64,000 nucleotides of DNA, from NCBI GenBank assembly GCA_963676635.1, contig OY781105.1, positions 3,658,001-3,722,000 on the forward strand, in the 5' to 3' direction. The stretch's first letter is position 1. Every line of letters begins with the position of its first letter. The notes below the pieces were generated by a model. The model was not told the origin of the DNA. It saw nothing but the letters and a program-made list of their open reading frames with translations, and ran no database searches. The translations under genes were made by a program, and so were the position numbers. Below, one piece after another: positions 1-9,800 of this stretch. The stretch is from GCA-002708315 sp963676635. GTDB taxonomy: Bacteria; Bacteroidota; Bacteroidia; Bacteroidales; F082.

Positions 1-1321
1 CTATGTCAATATTAATGAATCTAACAGGAATCTCTCCTGATATAAGTGTTTGAAAGGTGGAGGCAATCTTGTCAAAGTTTTCTGCTTTGCCTATGGAGTC
101 TATTACTCTGTATGTTTCTTTGTTTTTTTGTGTCAGACTGTCAACGCGGTATTGCTGCCAGAATTCTCCTTTTTTCCTGCCGGCATCTTCGTTTACTTCG
201 ATCTCGTTAAAGCTAAAGTCGCTCTTTTTTAAATCAGGATTGAGATCAATGTCTTTGATATAGCTTTTTCCCACAGCCACCAGAGGGAAGGTTGTGTCAT
301 TAATTACTATTGACGCTGTATTGAAGATAATATCTGTATTCAGCTGGTAAGGAAACCAGTGATTGTCTACCTGCTCATAAGCCTGCTGTATCCTCACACT
401 AAAATTTACCGAATCATTCTGTGGCTCGGCTTTTACTTTCTCAATGGCCCATTTGTTGGTGTTGATGTGCAGGAAACCTTTCATTCCGTTAAATCTGGTG
501 CCTTTTGCCGGTCTGAAAGAGATAATAAAAACAGTGTCCTGATTATCGCGGTACAGCGTGTCTTCAAGCAGGAAGAAATACTTGTTTGTGCTGCCTTTGC
601 TAATTGGATTTATATATTCTTTGGCAAGGATATTTATTTGCTCGTTATAGAATGAGGTAGACTGAAGCTGTGAGAGCATAAAGGTTACCAGAGGGTCTTT
701 AAAACCGGAAACACGCGAAGCAATAACATTTTCCTGATTAAGCCCCGGATATTTATACATCCGCTCTGTTACGGTCTCCATTAAAAAGAGGTCCTGCTTG
801 TCTAAAAAGTTCCTGATCTTCTTCTGGGTTGTGTCCAGTACAGCAGTGTCTGCCGACATTAAAGTATCTGCCTTTATGGCGATAGTCATTTTGTCGTATG
901 AGGTATATGTAAAGGCATTTAACTTTGCCGGGTCATTCAGGTTTCTGTTTTTAATAACATTGTTGATAATACGGTGTGCCGGATTCTCTCCCGGGAAAAT
1001 ATTTACTTGTTCCAGATTATAGCTTTTTCGGCTTAGCCCTATTAACAGGTTGTTTTCGCCAGACTTGATTTTGTACTCCAGCGTATTATAACCTATATAT
1101 GTGAACCTGATGATAGAATCATGATTTTGTAAGGGGATACTGAATTTGCCATCAATATCTGATGTTATTCCTGTTCCGCTATCGGTGATGATATTAACAA
1201 AAGCAAGAGGCCTGCTGTCTGAATTGTCAGTAACTACTCCTTTTATATATATATCCTGCGCGAGGACGATATTACCAAGGAGTAGCAGAAACGAAAGAGA
1301 AAACTTTATCTTTCCTGACAT
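1..1321 (-). CDS. DUF5686 family outer-membrane protein with N-terminal carboxypeptidase-like domain (C-terminus outside window)
   Basis: I translated this by hand from the ATG at 1321; it stays open to the window edge, so about 440 N-terminal residues are visible and the C-terminus is missing. Residues 1-21 form a signal peptide ending in VLAQ. Residues 24-110 are a carboxypeptidase-regulatory-like beta domain (GVVTDNSDSRPLAFVNI, then FTYIGYNTLEYKI). After that come DUF5686 hallmarks such as FRPAKGTRFNGMKGFLHI. Family members are predicted Bacteroidota outer-membrane barrels of unknown function. The start lies only 3 bp after the stop of the MazG-like gene, so the two are probably co-transcribed. 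Confidence 0.8.
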   Translation of the reverse strand, partial: MSGKIKFSLSFLLLLGNIVLAQDIYIKGVVTDNSDSRPLAFVNIITDSGTGITSDIDGKFSIPLQNHDSIIRFTYIGYNTLEYKIKSGENNLLIGLSRKSYNLEQVNIFPGENPAHRIINNVIKNRNLNDPAKLNAFTYTSYDKMTIAIKADTLMSADTAVLDTTQKKIRNFLDKQDLFLMETVTERMYKYPGLNQENVIASRVSGFKDPLVTFMLSQLQSTSFYNEQINILAKEYINPISKGSTNKYFFLLEDTLYRDNQDTVFIISFRPAKGTRFNGMKGFLHINTNKWAIEKVKAEPQNDSVNFSVRIQQAYEQVDNHWFPYQLNTDIIFNTASIVINDTTFPLVAVGKSYIKDIDLNPDLKKSDFSFNEIEVNEDAGRKKGEFWQQYRVDSLTQKNKETYRVIDSIGKAENFDKIASTFQTLISGEIPVRFINIDI

Positions 1322-1324
1322 GGT

Positions 1325-1651
1325 TTATCTGAGTTTTTTGTTTTCAATATGTCTGTTGCTGTCGCGTTTTGTTTTCTTTTCCAGATTTTTAATCAATGCA
1401 TCAGTAAGATCAACGCCGGTTTGATTGGCCAAACAGATAAGGACAAACAGCACATCAGCAAATTCGTCACTAAGATTTTTCTCTTTGTCCGATTCTTTAA
1501 ACGACTGCTCACCGTACTTACGTGATATAATACGGGCTACTTCACCAACTTCTTCCGTAAGGATAGCCATATTTGTGAGTTCATTAAAATATCTTACTCC
1601 GGTTGTATTGATCCAGTTGTCAACTAATTCCTGTGCTTCTTTTATTGTCAT
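1325..1651 (-). CDS. MazG-like nucleotide pyrophosphohydrolase
   Basis: A 108-residue all-alpha protein of the MazG / NTP-PPase superfamily, which hydrolyses (often non-canonical) nucleoside triphosphates to monophosphate and pyrophosphate with Mg2+. The metal-binding pattern is visible as EEVGEVAR (ExxE) followed by DEFADVLF (ExxD). The length fits the short single-domain class found in many Bacteroidota. The substrate cannot be told from sequence. It is divergent from the methyltransferase gene on the other strand and sits directly upstream of the DUF5686 gene. Confidence 0.8.
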   Translation of the reverse strand: MTIKEAQELVDNWINTTGVRYFNELTNMAILTEEVGEVARIISRKYGEQSFKESDKEKNLSDEFADVLFVLICLANQTGVDLTDALIKNLEKKTKRDSNRHIENKKLR

Positions 1652-1672
1652 AATGTTAATTAGATATTATGA

Positions 1673-1701
1673 TTGTTGTGAGGCTAAATTAGTTAATTTT
1701 G
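1673..1701 (+). promoter_or_regulatory. Predicted Bacteroidota promoter for the rRNA methyltransferase gene
   Basis: A -7 element TAATTTTG (1694-1701, matching TAnnTTTG) is preceded by TTG at 1673-1675 with an 18-nt spacer. The expected transcription start, near 1708, lies almost on the ATG at 1710, which favours the ATG at 1734 as the true start. Prediction from consensus only. Confidence 0.45.
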
Positions 1702-1733
1702 TCGCCGGAATGAATTCTATTAAAGAATATAAT

Positions 1734-3212
1734 ATGGGTATGGATTTTACCGTCAAGACTTTCGCTGGTCTTGAGCAAGCCTTGTATGATGAATTAAAGG
1801 AACTTGGTGCTAAAGACTTGGAGATTATAAAGCGTGGTGTTACTTTTCGTGGCGACCTGGCTATGATGTATAAAGTCAATTATTTATCCCGACTGGCTGT
1901 TCGTGTTTTGAAACCTATCGGGGTTTTTGATGTGACTGATGAAAAGCAGCTTTATGATAAGGTTAAGAAGATTAGCTGGATGGAGATTTTTAAGGTGACA
2001 CAAACATTCTCTGTTGATTCTAATGTGTTTTATTCAAATCTCGATCACTCGCATTATGTGTCGCTTAAGACGAAAGATGCTATCGTTGATCAATTCAGGG
2101 AAGAAACCGGTAAGCGTCCATGGGTGTCAACTGATAACCCGGATATCTATATAGATGTGCATATCAGTCATAATGTGTGTACTATCTCTCTCGATAGCTC
2201 TGGTGAGTCTCTTCACAAAAGGGGCTACAGGATTGCTACTGATAAGGCTCCTATTAATGAAGTGCTGGCTGCCGGAATGATTAACTTTTCAGGATGGGAT
2301 GGTAAAGTGGATTTATATGACCCTATGTGTGGTTCAGGTACGATTTCCACAGAGGCTGCCATGCTTGCAATGAATATCCCGGCAGGGTATTACAGGCAGA
2401 ATTTTGCTTTTATGAAATGGGAGCAGTTTGATGAGGAGCTTTGGGAAAGCATCAGAAGTGACGCAGACAGCCAGATGAAGGAACTGGAATGTGAGATTTA
2501 TGCATCCGACAGAAGTGATAAGGCTGTGGGTATTGCTAAGCGTAATTTCAGAAACGCAGGATTGCATAAAGATATTAATATTCAGCAGGCTTATTTTGAC
2601 TCTGTTGAACCTGCCGGCAAAAAAGGTGTGATTATTATGAACCCTCCTTATGGCATGCGCCTCGAAGAACGTGGTGAATTAAGAGATCTTTACCGAGGTA
2701 TCGGCGACGTGCTTAAAAATACTTTTATCGGTTTTGAAGCATGGATTATTAGTCCGAATTTTGAAACCATGAAGTTTATCGGCTTAAAGCCATCTAAACG
2801 TATTACTCTTTATAATGGCCCTGTTGAAACCCGTCTTATGAAATTTGAAGTTTATGAAGGTACCCGCCGTTATGGTGATAATAAAGGTAGTGACTTTAAT
2901 AAAGACAGAAATAAGGACTATTATAAGAAAGACAGAGACTCATATAAAAAGGAGGGGGGCTACAAGCCTAAATTCTCTGAAAGGAAGTCATATGACAGGT
3001 ATGAGGATAAGGACAGAAAGAGAAGATATGATAGCAGAGAGGATTCTGAGGATCAGGTTGATGACAGAAGATCGGATAATAAATTAAAAGAATTGGAAAA
3101 AAGAAGCCAGAACTTTGAGAAGCATCTGGAGTCTATTCGCCGTTTTTCCAAACCCTCTGATCAAAAGAAACGCCGGAAAAGGATTAATAAGAAGCCACCG
3201 AAGGAGGATTAG
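1734..3212 (+). CDS. rlmL: THUMP-domain class I rRNA (guanine-N2) methyltransferase, RlmL type
   Basis: About 492 residues. The N-terminal part (to about residue 160) is the THUMP/ferredoxin-like RNA-binding region, beginning with FTVKTFAGLEQAL. The methyltransferase domain shows the SAM loop DPMCGSGT and the catalytic NPPYGMRLEE. This corresponds to the RlmL half of the E. coli RlmKL fusion, which makes m2G2445 in 23S rRNA; the exact target here is inferred. The last ~110 residues are an Arg/Lys/Asp-rich low-complexity tail, probably an RNA-contacting extension. The open frame continues upstream to 1425 but that stretch lies antisense to the MazG gene; starts at 1710, 1734 or 1740 are possible and 1734 fits the family and the promoter. 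Confidence 0.85.
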   Translation: MGMDFTVKTFAGLEQALYDELKELGAKDLEIIKRGVTFRGDLAMMYKVNYLSRLAVRVLKPIGVFDVTDEKQLYDKVKKISWMEIFKVTQTFSVDSNVFYSNLDHSHYVSLKTKDAIVDQFREETGKRPWVSTDNPDIYIDVHISHNVCTISLDSSGESLHKRGYRIATDKAPINEVLAAGMINFSGWDGKVDLYDPMCGSGTISTEAAMLAMNIPAGYYRQNFAFMKWEQFDEELWESIRSDADSQMKELECEIYASDRSDKAVGIAKRNFRNAGLHKDINIQQAYFDSVEPAGKKGVIIMNPPYGMRLEERGELRDLYRGIGDVLKNTFIGFEAWIISPNFETMKFIGLKPSKRITLYNGPVETRLMKFEVYEGTRRYGDNKGSDFNKDRNKDYYKKDRDSYKKEGGYKPKFSERKSYDRYEDKDRKRRYDSREDSEDQVDDRRSDNKLKELEKRSQNFEKHLESIRRFSKPSDQKKRRKRINKKPPKED

Positions 3213-3450
3213 GAGATTGGAGGGATCCGTGCAGTCATATGAATTAATATAGTTCTTCGAAAGAAGATACGGCTGTGTGGAAATCGGAATAATGTGGGAT
3301 TTTTTTTGGTATTTAGCAATGGATTAATTACATCGTGGTCATATAGCTTAAGCCATTAAAGCCTCAAAGGTGAGTAATTCTTCAAAGTTCAAAGTTCAAT
3401 GTAAAAAGCAAGGAGTGGTTAATCGATAACCTGATCGTCTTTTTGCACTT

Positions 3451-3486
3451 CGCCTGCCGTATCAGCTTAGGATGATACGGCGGGCG
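3451..3486. repeat. REP-like palindrome in a convergent intergenic region
   Basis: Arms 3451-3464 and 3473-3486 are 14-bp inverted repeats (CGCCTGCCGTATCA / TGATACGGCGGGCG, one G-T type mismatch) around an 8-nt loop, extended outward by imperfect TTTTGC/GCAAAA. It lies between the convergent methyltransferase and HMA-protein genes. There is no T-run after either arm, so a classical terminator is unlikely. A weaker relative lies at 11963-11990. The rest of 3213-3502 holds a TTCAAAGTTCAAAGTTCAA stretch at 3381-3399. Confidence 0.6.
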
Positions 3487-3502
3487 AGGGCAAAATTACA
3501 TC

Positions 3503-3865
3503 TTATTTCGTTTTTTTCGAATCACCCAATGGCTTCCTTTCGTATTTGCAACATGCAGGCAGAGCATTATAAACATCATCCTTGGCTTTCACTGCTTCGG
3601 TATCATGTCCTACTGCAGCTATTGCTGTTTGGATATCCTTTGTACTGGTTTTTGTTGTGTCATATGTTACTTCAAGTATTTCAGACTGTTTATTCCAGTC
3701 GGCAGCAATAACCCCATCTACTGATTTTGCTGCTTTTTCAATACGTGTTTTACACATTCCGCATTTGCCTAATACTTTTAGGTCTTCTGTTTTGGATTGC
3801 CCAAACACTGTTGCCAGTCCCAATAGTGATATCATCACTGTTAAAAAAATCGCTTTTGTTTTCAT
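3503..3865 (-). CDS. Exported heavy-metal-associated (HMA) domain protein
   Basis: 120 residues: signal peptide 1-22 (LATVFGQ), then an HMA ferredoxin-like fold with the metal-binding pair C35/C38 in GKCGMCKTRIEKAA. After the usual HMA fold there is an extension ending in a vicinal pair C105-C106 (LPACCKY). It is very similar to the C-terminal domain of the adjacent CusB-like protein, including VGHDTE..KA.DDVYN.LP.CC. Likely a periplasmic copper carrier or buffer for the efflux pump encoded just upstream; copper rather than another soft metal is inferred from family and context. Confidence 0.82.
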   Translation of the reverse strand: MKTKAIFLTVMISLLGLATVFGQSKTEDLKVLGKCGMCKTRIEKAAKSVDGVIAADWNKQSEILEVTYDTTKTSTKDIQTAIAAVGHDTEAVKAKDDVYNALPACCKYERKPLGDSKKTK

Positions 3866-3926
3866 ATCTATTTATTTTTAGTAATTAGTTAAACATTGTC
3901 TATAAAGTCATTCAATTAGTTAAGCA

Positions 3927-5537
3927 TTAGTTATTTCTGTACAAACAACATTCTGGCAAGTTATTATATACATCATCATCAGCCTTTTCTAAATCAGTAT
4001 CATGTCCAATTCTGGCAATAGCGTTGTGAATAGCCTCCACAGTTGTTTTATCCTTATTGTAATTAACATGTATTTCTTTTGTATCCATATCCCACATGGC
4101 AGTGTTAACGCCAGCAACGCTTTTGGCCGCTGTTTCAATGCGATCTTTACACATCTCACAGTTACCATAAACTTTAAACATTACATGTTCCATATTATCT
4201 GAGTGAGTGTTGTTGTCCATTGTGCTCATATTCATGTTGCTTTCCTTATCCATATTCATTGTCTTCGTCTCATCTGTTGGCGGATCCATCATACTTGGTT
4301 TTCCTTCCAATTGTGAAGCAGCATCAATCTTAAACACACCATTAACAGCTATTTCTTCTCCTTCCGAGAGTCCTTGGTTAACCACATAATAATCGCCGGC
4401 ATCTGGTCCTGTAACAATCTCCCTGTAGTTAAAAGTGGCGTTTTCACGATCTTGTACTTTTACATAAACAACCGACCGTTTTCCTGTCCATAGTACTGCT
4501 GTTTTTGGTATTAGCAGAACTTGCTTATCATTTGATACTTCAGGATATATGATGCCTCTGGCAAACATTTCTGGTTTTAATTTCATTTGTGGGTTACTTA
4601 CTTCAACACGGACATAGTTAACATGAGTTACCGGATCGAGAAAGGGATCGATAAATGTTACTTTGCCACTGAAGGTTTCTCCTGGTAATGATTGTACAGT
4701 AAAGTCTGCCTTATCGCCTTTGTTTAACCACGGCAGATCGCTTTCATATGCTTCAAACATAACCCACAGATGCGTCAGGTCAACAACCTTAAAAAGGGCA
4801 TCACCTTCATTAACATAATCACCTTTGGCTATATGTCGTTGAGTAACAGTACCCGAGATAGGGGAGAGGACATTAAAATAAAGCTGAGGCTTGCCACTTT
4901 TTTCTATGTTATTGATTTGGGCATCTGTAAGGTCCCATAATCTGAGTTTGCTAACAGCAGCATTGTATAATGACGGGTTATTGTCTTTATATTCTTTTGC
5001 TTCCAGTAGTTCCTTTTGTGCTGTTACAAGCTCTGGGGAATAGATAGTAGCGAGCTTCTCACCCTTCCTTACTTTCTGTCCTGTGAAGTTCACATACAGT
5101 TTCTCAATACGTCCGCCAAAGCGTGCTGTTAGTTCTGATAGCCGTCTTTCATCTGGTTTTACCTTTCCAAGGAGGTATAAAGCCTTGTGTGGCAATCCCA
5201 TCTTAACAGTTGTAGTTTGAATCTCAGCCAGCTTCATCGCTGATTCGTTCATTACTACATCTTTATTGTTAGCTGTGTTGTCATCGTCAGAGTTGGTTTT
5301 TAACTGTATCAGATCCATACTGCAAATAGGGCATTTTCCCGGTTTATCTATTCTTATCTGCGGATGCATGGAGCATGTCCATATTGTTGCTTCTTCTGCA
5401 TGTTCACTATGTTGGTGTGTTGCCTCAGTTGTAGCACCTGAGTTATGAAAAAGCATCCATCCGAAAAGCAGGCCTGCAAACAATACTATTGCATAGTTCC
5501 TGATATTTCTTTTGTTTATATTTATTTTTGGTTTCAT
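3927..5537 (-). CDS. cusB: CusB/CzcB-type RND periplasmic adaptor with N-terminal heavy-metal-binding domain and C-terminal HMA domain
   Basis: 536 residues. One membrane anchor near residues 13-30 is followed by the heavy-metal-binding motif WTCSMHPQI...GKCPICSMDL (about 52-80), then the membrane-fusion-protein body with lipoyl/hairpin and barrel parts (GRIEKLYVNFTGQKVRKGE; SPISGTVTQRHI). After a Met/Asn/Asp-rich linker the last ~85 residues are an HMA domain (GNCEMCKDRIE) with the same terminal LPECC (C530-C531) as the separate HMA protein downstream. It links the CusA pump to the CusC channel in the periplasm. It starts 18 bp after the cusC stop, in one operon. Confidence 0.9.
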   Translation of the reverse strand: MKPKININKRNIRNYAIVLFAGLLFGWMLFHNSGATTEATHQHSEHAEEATIWTCSMHPQIRIDKPGKCPICSMDLIQLKTNSDDDNTANNKDVVMNESAMKLAEIQTTTVKMGLPHKALYLLGKVKPDERRLSELTARFGGRIEKLYVNFTGQKVRKGEKLATIYSPELVTAQKELLEAKEYKDNNPSLYNAAVSKLRLWDLTDAQINNIEKSGKPQLYFNVLSPISGTVTQRHIAKGDYVNEGDALFKVVDLTHLWVMFEAYESDLPWLNKGDKADFTVQSLPGETFSGKVTFIDPFLDPVTHVNYVRVEVSNPQMKLKPEMFARGIIYPEVSNDKQVLLIPKTAVLWTGKRSVVYVKVQDRENATFNYREIVTGPDAGDYYVVNQGLSEGEEIAVNGVFKIDAASQLEGKPSMMDPPTDETKTMNMDKESNMNMSTMDNNTHSDNMEHVMFKVYGNCEMCKDRIETAAKSVAGVNTAMWDMDTKEIHVNYNKDKTTVEAIHNAIARIGHDTDLEKADDDVYNNLPECCLYRNN

Positions 5538-5555
5538 TGTTGATACTCCTTTTTA

Positions 5556-6806
5556 TTATTTACCTGTTAAATAATTGATGAAAGCAACGGATGCATTAAG
5601 GTCTGTTACAGCCTTTTCCACTTCCAGTTTGTGTTTAAGAACCTGACGTTCCATTCTAAGAAGTTCCTCGAAATTTTTGCCATTGGTGGCATAATCTGAT
5701 TCAAGGATACGTAGTGCTTTTAATGCCAGCTGCATTTGTTTATTATGCAAAGTTATTCTGCGACTGGCATCTTTGTATTCGGTGTTAGTCTTTTCAAAGA
5801 CATTCTCAATAATGTTTATTTTGTTGAGTCTGGCATTTTGTACCGACTGCTGCATGAAGATGGCTTCTTTTACCATAGATGTGTACTTCTTTCTGTAGAT
5901 GGGAACTGTTATTTCTATCTTTGGAAATACAATAGCGTCTTTTCCTGATTCAGTAGCGCTTATCATATTATTTGAGGATTTGCCAATGAAAATGTAGTCT
6001 AATCCAATATTGAAATTGGGGCTGCCTTGTTTTTTAGCTGCTATTTGCTGGTATTCATATGCAGCTTCCTGAAATTCGAGGCTCAACACCTGGTGGTTGT
6101 TAATCCTGATGCTGTCAAGTATTGCATCATGGTTTATATATATGTTGTCACTGATCAGGGTGTCTGTAATTGTAATATCTGTAACATCTTCATTGTTAAT
6201 CAGATTGTTAAAAACAATTTCTTGAGTGCTTAGCTGGTCAGTAAGCAGTTTTATGTGGTCTTCCATATCCAGAATTTCCATTTCAATTCTTAGCTCATCT
6301 ACTGCTGATGCTTTGCCGGCTTCGATTTTGACCAAAGCGAGCTTCTGAAATGTGTTTAGAATACCGAGGTTCTCATGTATTATGGTTATCGACTTGCTGG
6401 TGAAGTAGAGGTTGTACCACGTTGATTTAATGTCGTAATATAATCTGGATTTTTCCTCTTCAAACAGCTCATATTTAGCTTTAGCCACTTGTGCAGCGGC
6501 GTCTTCTCTGGCATTAAGAGTGCCAAACCACGGAAACATCTGTGATAAGCTGATTTTAGCTCTTTGAGGCCCTACTCGTGTTTCCACAGGCTGTAAAAAG
6601 TAACCAAAAGCTACAGCAGGATCAGGTAATGTGCCAACTTGTGGTACTTTTTCCAACGCTGCCATATACTCGTTGAACTTTGCTTTTAATCCCGGATTAT
6701 TCTCTGCTGCAATTACCAAATAGTTATCAAGCTCGCTTTGTGCTGATACCGATATGCTGATTGCTGTGAGAATAAGTATTATTATTTTAATTTTTATCAG
6801 CTTCAT
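5556..6806 (-). CDS. cusC: TolC/CusC-family outer-membrane efflux channel
   Basis: 416 residues with a signal peptide (residues 1-22, ISVSAQ) and the long, heptad-rich helices of the outer-membrane efflux protein family, in two repeats. It provides the trimeric exit duct for the RND pump. Its start overlaps the end of cusA by 20 nt, indicating translational coupling, and cusB follows after 18 bp. Substrate assignment to copper/silver-type metals comes from the partner genes, not from this protein itself. Confidence 0.88.
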   Translation of the reverse strand: MKLIKIKIIILILTAISISVSAQSELDNYLVIAAENNPGLKAKFNEYMAALEKVPQVGTLPDPAVAFGYFLQPVETRVGPQRAKISLSQMFPWFGTLNAREDAAAQVAKAKYELFEEEKSRLYYDIKSTWYNLYFTSKSITIIHENLGILNTFQKLALVKIEAGKASAVDELRIEMEILDMEDHIKLLTDQLSTQEIVFNNLINNEDVTDITITDTLISDNIYINHDAILDSIRINNHQVLSLEFQEAAYEYQQIAAKKQGSPNFNIGLDYIFIGKSSNNMISATESGKDAIVFPKIEITVPIYRKKYTSMVKEAIFMQQSVQNARLNKINIIENVFEKTNTEYKDASRRITLHNKQMQLALKALRILESDYATNGKNFEELLRMERQVLKHKLEVEKAVTDLNASVAFINYLTGK

Positions 6807-9800
6807 GGTTTTTAATTTTAGATGTTCTCAATCTCTTTAACAGTTTCTTTTCCTGCCACATGGAATACAGAACAGGCACCACCAGCATTGTCATTACCTG
6901 AATGATCATACCACCAAATGATGGTATCGCCATTGGTACCATAATATCAGAACCTTTCCCTGTTGACGTTAGCACAGGGATAAGTGCAATAATAGTAGTG
7001 GCTGCAGTCATCATAGCCGGTCTCACTCTCTGTGATCCTGCATTGAGAACCGCTTTACGCACATCTTTCACCGAACCTGGTTTTTCTTTTGCAAACACTT
7101 GTTTCAGGTATGTGCCCATGATAACCCCATCATCAGTAGCAACACCAAAGAGTGCTATAAACCCCACCCATACGGCTACGCTGAGGTTTATGGTATGCAT
7201 TTGGAACAGGTCTCTGATATTATTTCCTGCAAAAGAAAAGTTCATAAACCAATCCTGACCATATAACCAGATCATAATAAACCCTCCTGAAAAAGCTACC
7301 AGTATTCCTGTAAATGTCATTGACGCTGTTGTTACAGACCTGAATTGGAAATACAGAATCAGGAAGATAACGATCAAAGATATTGGAACTACCAACATCA
7401 AACGTTTAGTTGCCCGTATCTGGTTTTCATAGTTGCCTGTAAACACATACTTAACACCTGAAGGTATTTCAAATTCACCTGATTTGGTCAGATGGCTTAG
7501 GTAGGCCTGTGCTTCTTCCACCACATCAACTTCGGCATGTCCTTCTTTCTTATCGAAAATAACATAACCCACAAGGAAAGTGTCTTCGCTTTTAATGAGC
7601 TGTGGTCCGCGTGTGTATGATATCTCAGCTAACTGACCCAGCGGTATCTGAACACCCGTTGGTGTTGGTATTAGTACTTTAGCCAGATCATCAGGGTTGT
7701 CGCGGTATTCTCTGGCATAGCGGGCACGAACAGGAAAGCGTTCACGACCTTCAACAGTGGTTGTCAGCTGCATGCCTCCAATGGCGCCACTGATATAATT
7801 GTTCATATCCTGTATTGTTAGCCCAAAGCGTGATATGGCTTTTCGGTCTATTTTTATCTCCAGATATGGCTTGCCTACAACCCTGTCGGCAAATACCGAT
7901 GAGGGTTCGATACCAGGAACTTCCTTTAAATGATTCTCTAATTCAAGGCCAACTTGTTCTATTGTGTTTAAATCCGGACCAAATACTTTGATGCCCATTG
8001 GTGCACGCATGCCTGTTTGTAGCATTACCAGACGGGTTTGTATGGGCTGTAGCTTTGGTGCTGATGTTAATCCGGGTACTTTCGACTCTTTTACAATCTC
8101 CTGCCAGATATCATCAGGAGAATGTATATTTTTACGCCACTGACGAAAATATTCTCCATTTTTGTCTTCGGTGAGCTGTTCCTTTTTGATGACTCTGAAA
8201 TTATCCGTTTCCGGATTGTACACCGATCCGTCTTTTAGTAAATAAGCCCCATCGCTATCAACCTTAAACCGTAATTTGTGTCCGTTTTCATCTATCATAT
8301 ACTCCGGTTTGTAGTTGATTATATTTTCATACATGGATGTTGGTGCCGGATCAAGTGCTGAGTTTACACGTCCCCACTTACCTACAACATTGTCTACTTC
8401 GGGTATGGAGCTGACTTTAAGGTCGATCTTGCGTATTACATCTATGTTCTCTTCAATTCCTGAGTGAGGCATGGTTGTAGGCATCAGCAGGAATGAGCCT
8501 TCGTCAAGTGATGGCATAAACTCTTTACCAGCTCCCGGAAAGGTTCTGGTAAGCGACTGATATGCTGTAGTTGATTTAATCTTCTCCGGAAGGAAACCAA
8601 AAATACTATCTGTTCCTAACCATGTGAATAAACCAAAGATTACTACTATTATTGGGATGCTGAGAAACTTCCATTTGTTGGTGAGGCACCAGCTTAGTAT
8701 CACAGGATAGAATCTTACTACTGACATAAGCAGCCCTAGTACAATTCCAATTATTGCCAGTACAAAGATGAAATTAAAAAACAGGCTGTTACCTGCACCC
8801 AGTGGCATCCATGCTGTAGTGAGAAAGTATACTACTACCGACAATGTAAGTGCTATGTTTATGTAATTAACGTATTTATACTTACCGGAAGGCCATTTGT
8901 ATGAGAAGAAGTTGTTTGCAGCTAATGCGATTAGTATCAGTGACAGGGGTGAATAAGTGAATACAAATATAGCAACACCAATAATACCTATAAGAATGCT
9001 TAAAAAGCTACGTATTTTTTTCTTGTTGAAGCGAATTGAGAATATAAGGTATGCCATTAAGGGGATGAATATTAATCCAATACCCAGAGCAGACAGCATG
9101 GCAAAAGTTTTTGTGAAAGCCAGTGGCCTGAATAGCTTGCCTTCAGCCGCTTCCATAAAGAATACAGGGAGGAAACTTACTACTGTGGTGGTGAGGGCTG
9201 TTATAACTGCTGATGCTACTTCTGTTACTGAGTTATAGACAACATTTAACAGTTTTTTGCCTTTGACACCCAGGTTTGTAGGCATCTCAAGATGCCGGAT
9301 GATATTTTCTGTAAACACTACCCCCACATCTACCATAACACCAATGGCAATGGCTATTCCTGATAGTGCAACAATATTAGCATCTACACCAAAGCGGCGC
9401 ATTATTATAAAGGTCATCAGTACTCCAATGGGTAGCAGGCTTGATATAAGTAATGAAGCTCTTAAATTAAGGACTAAAATAATAACTACAATAATACTTA
9501 TGAGTATCTCCAGTGAGAGGGCATCTTCCAGAGTGCCTAATGTTTCTTTTATTAACCCTGTTCTGTCATAAAAAGGCACAAGTGTTACTTTTGAAACAGT
9601 ACCATCGTCAAGTACTTTTGAGGGTAGTCCTGGTTCAATTTCAGCAATCTTATCTTTAACGTTATTAATAACTTCCAGTGGATTGGCACCGTATCTGGCA
9701 ACAACCACACCGCCAATGGATTCTACTCCATCTTTATCGAGTCCCCCGCGTCTGGTGGCAGGACCGTAGTTTACTTTTGCTATGTCTTTAATCCTGACTG

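Noticed and set aside
1425..1733. 103-residue N-terminal extension of the rRNA methyltransferase
   Set aside because: It is antisense to the MazG-like gene, low-complexity Ser-rich, and outside the family domain.
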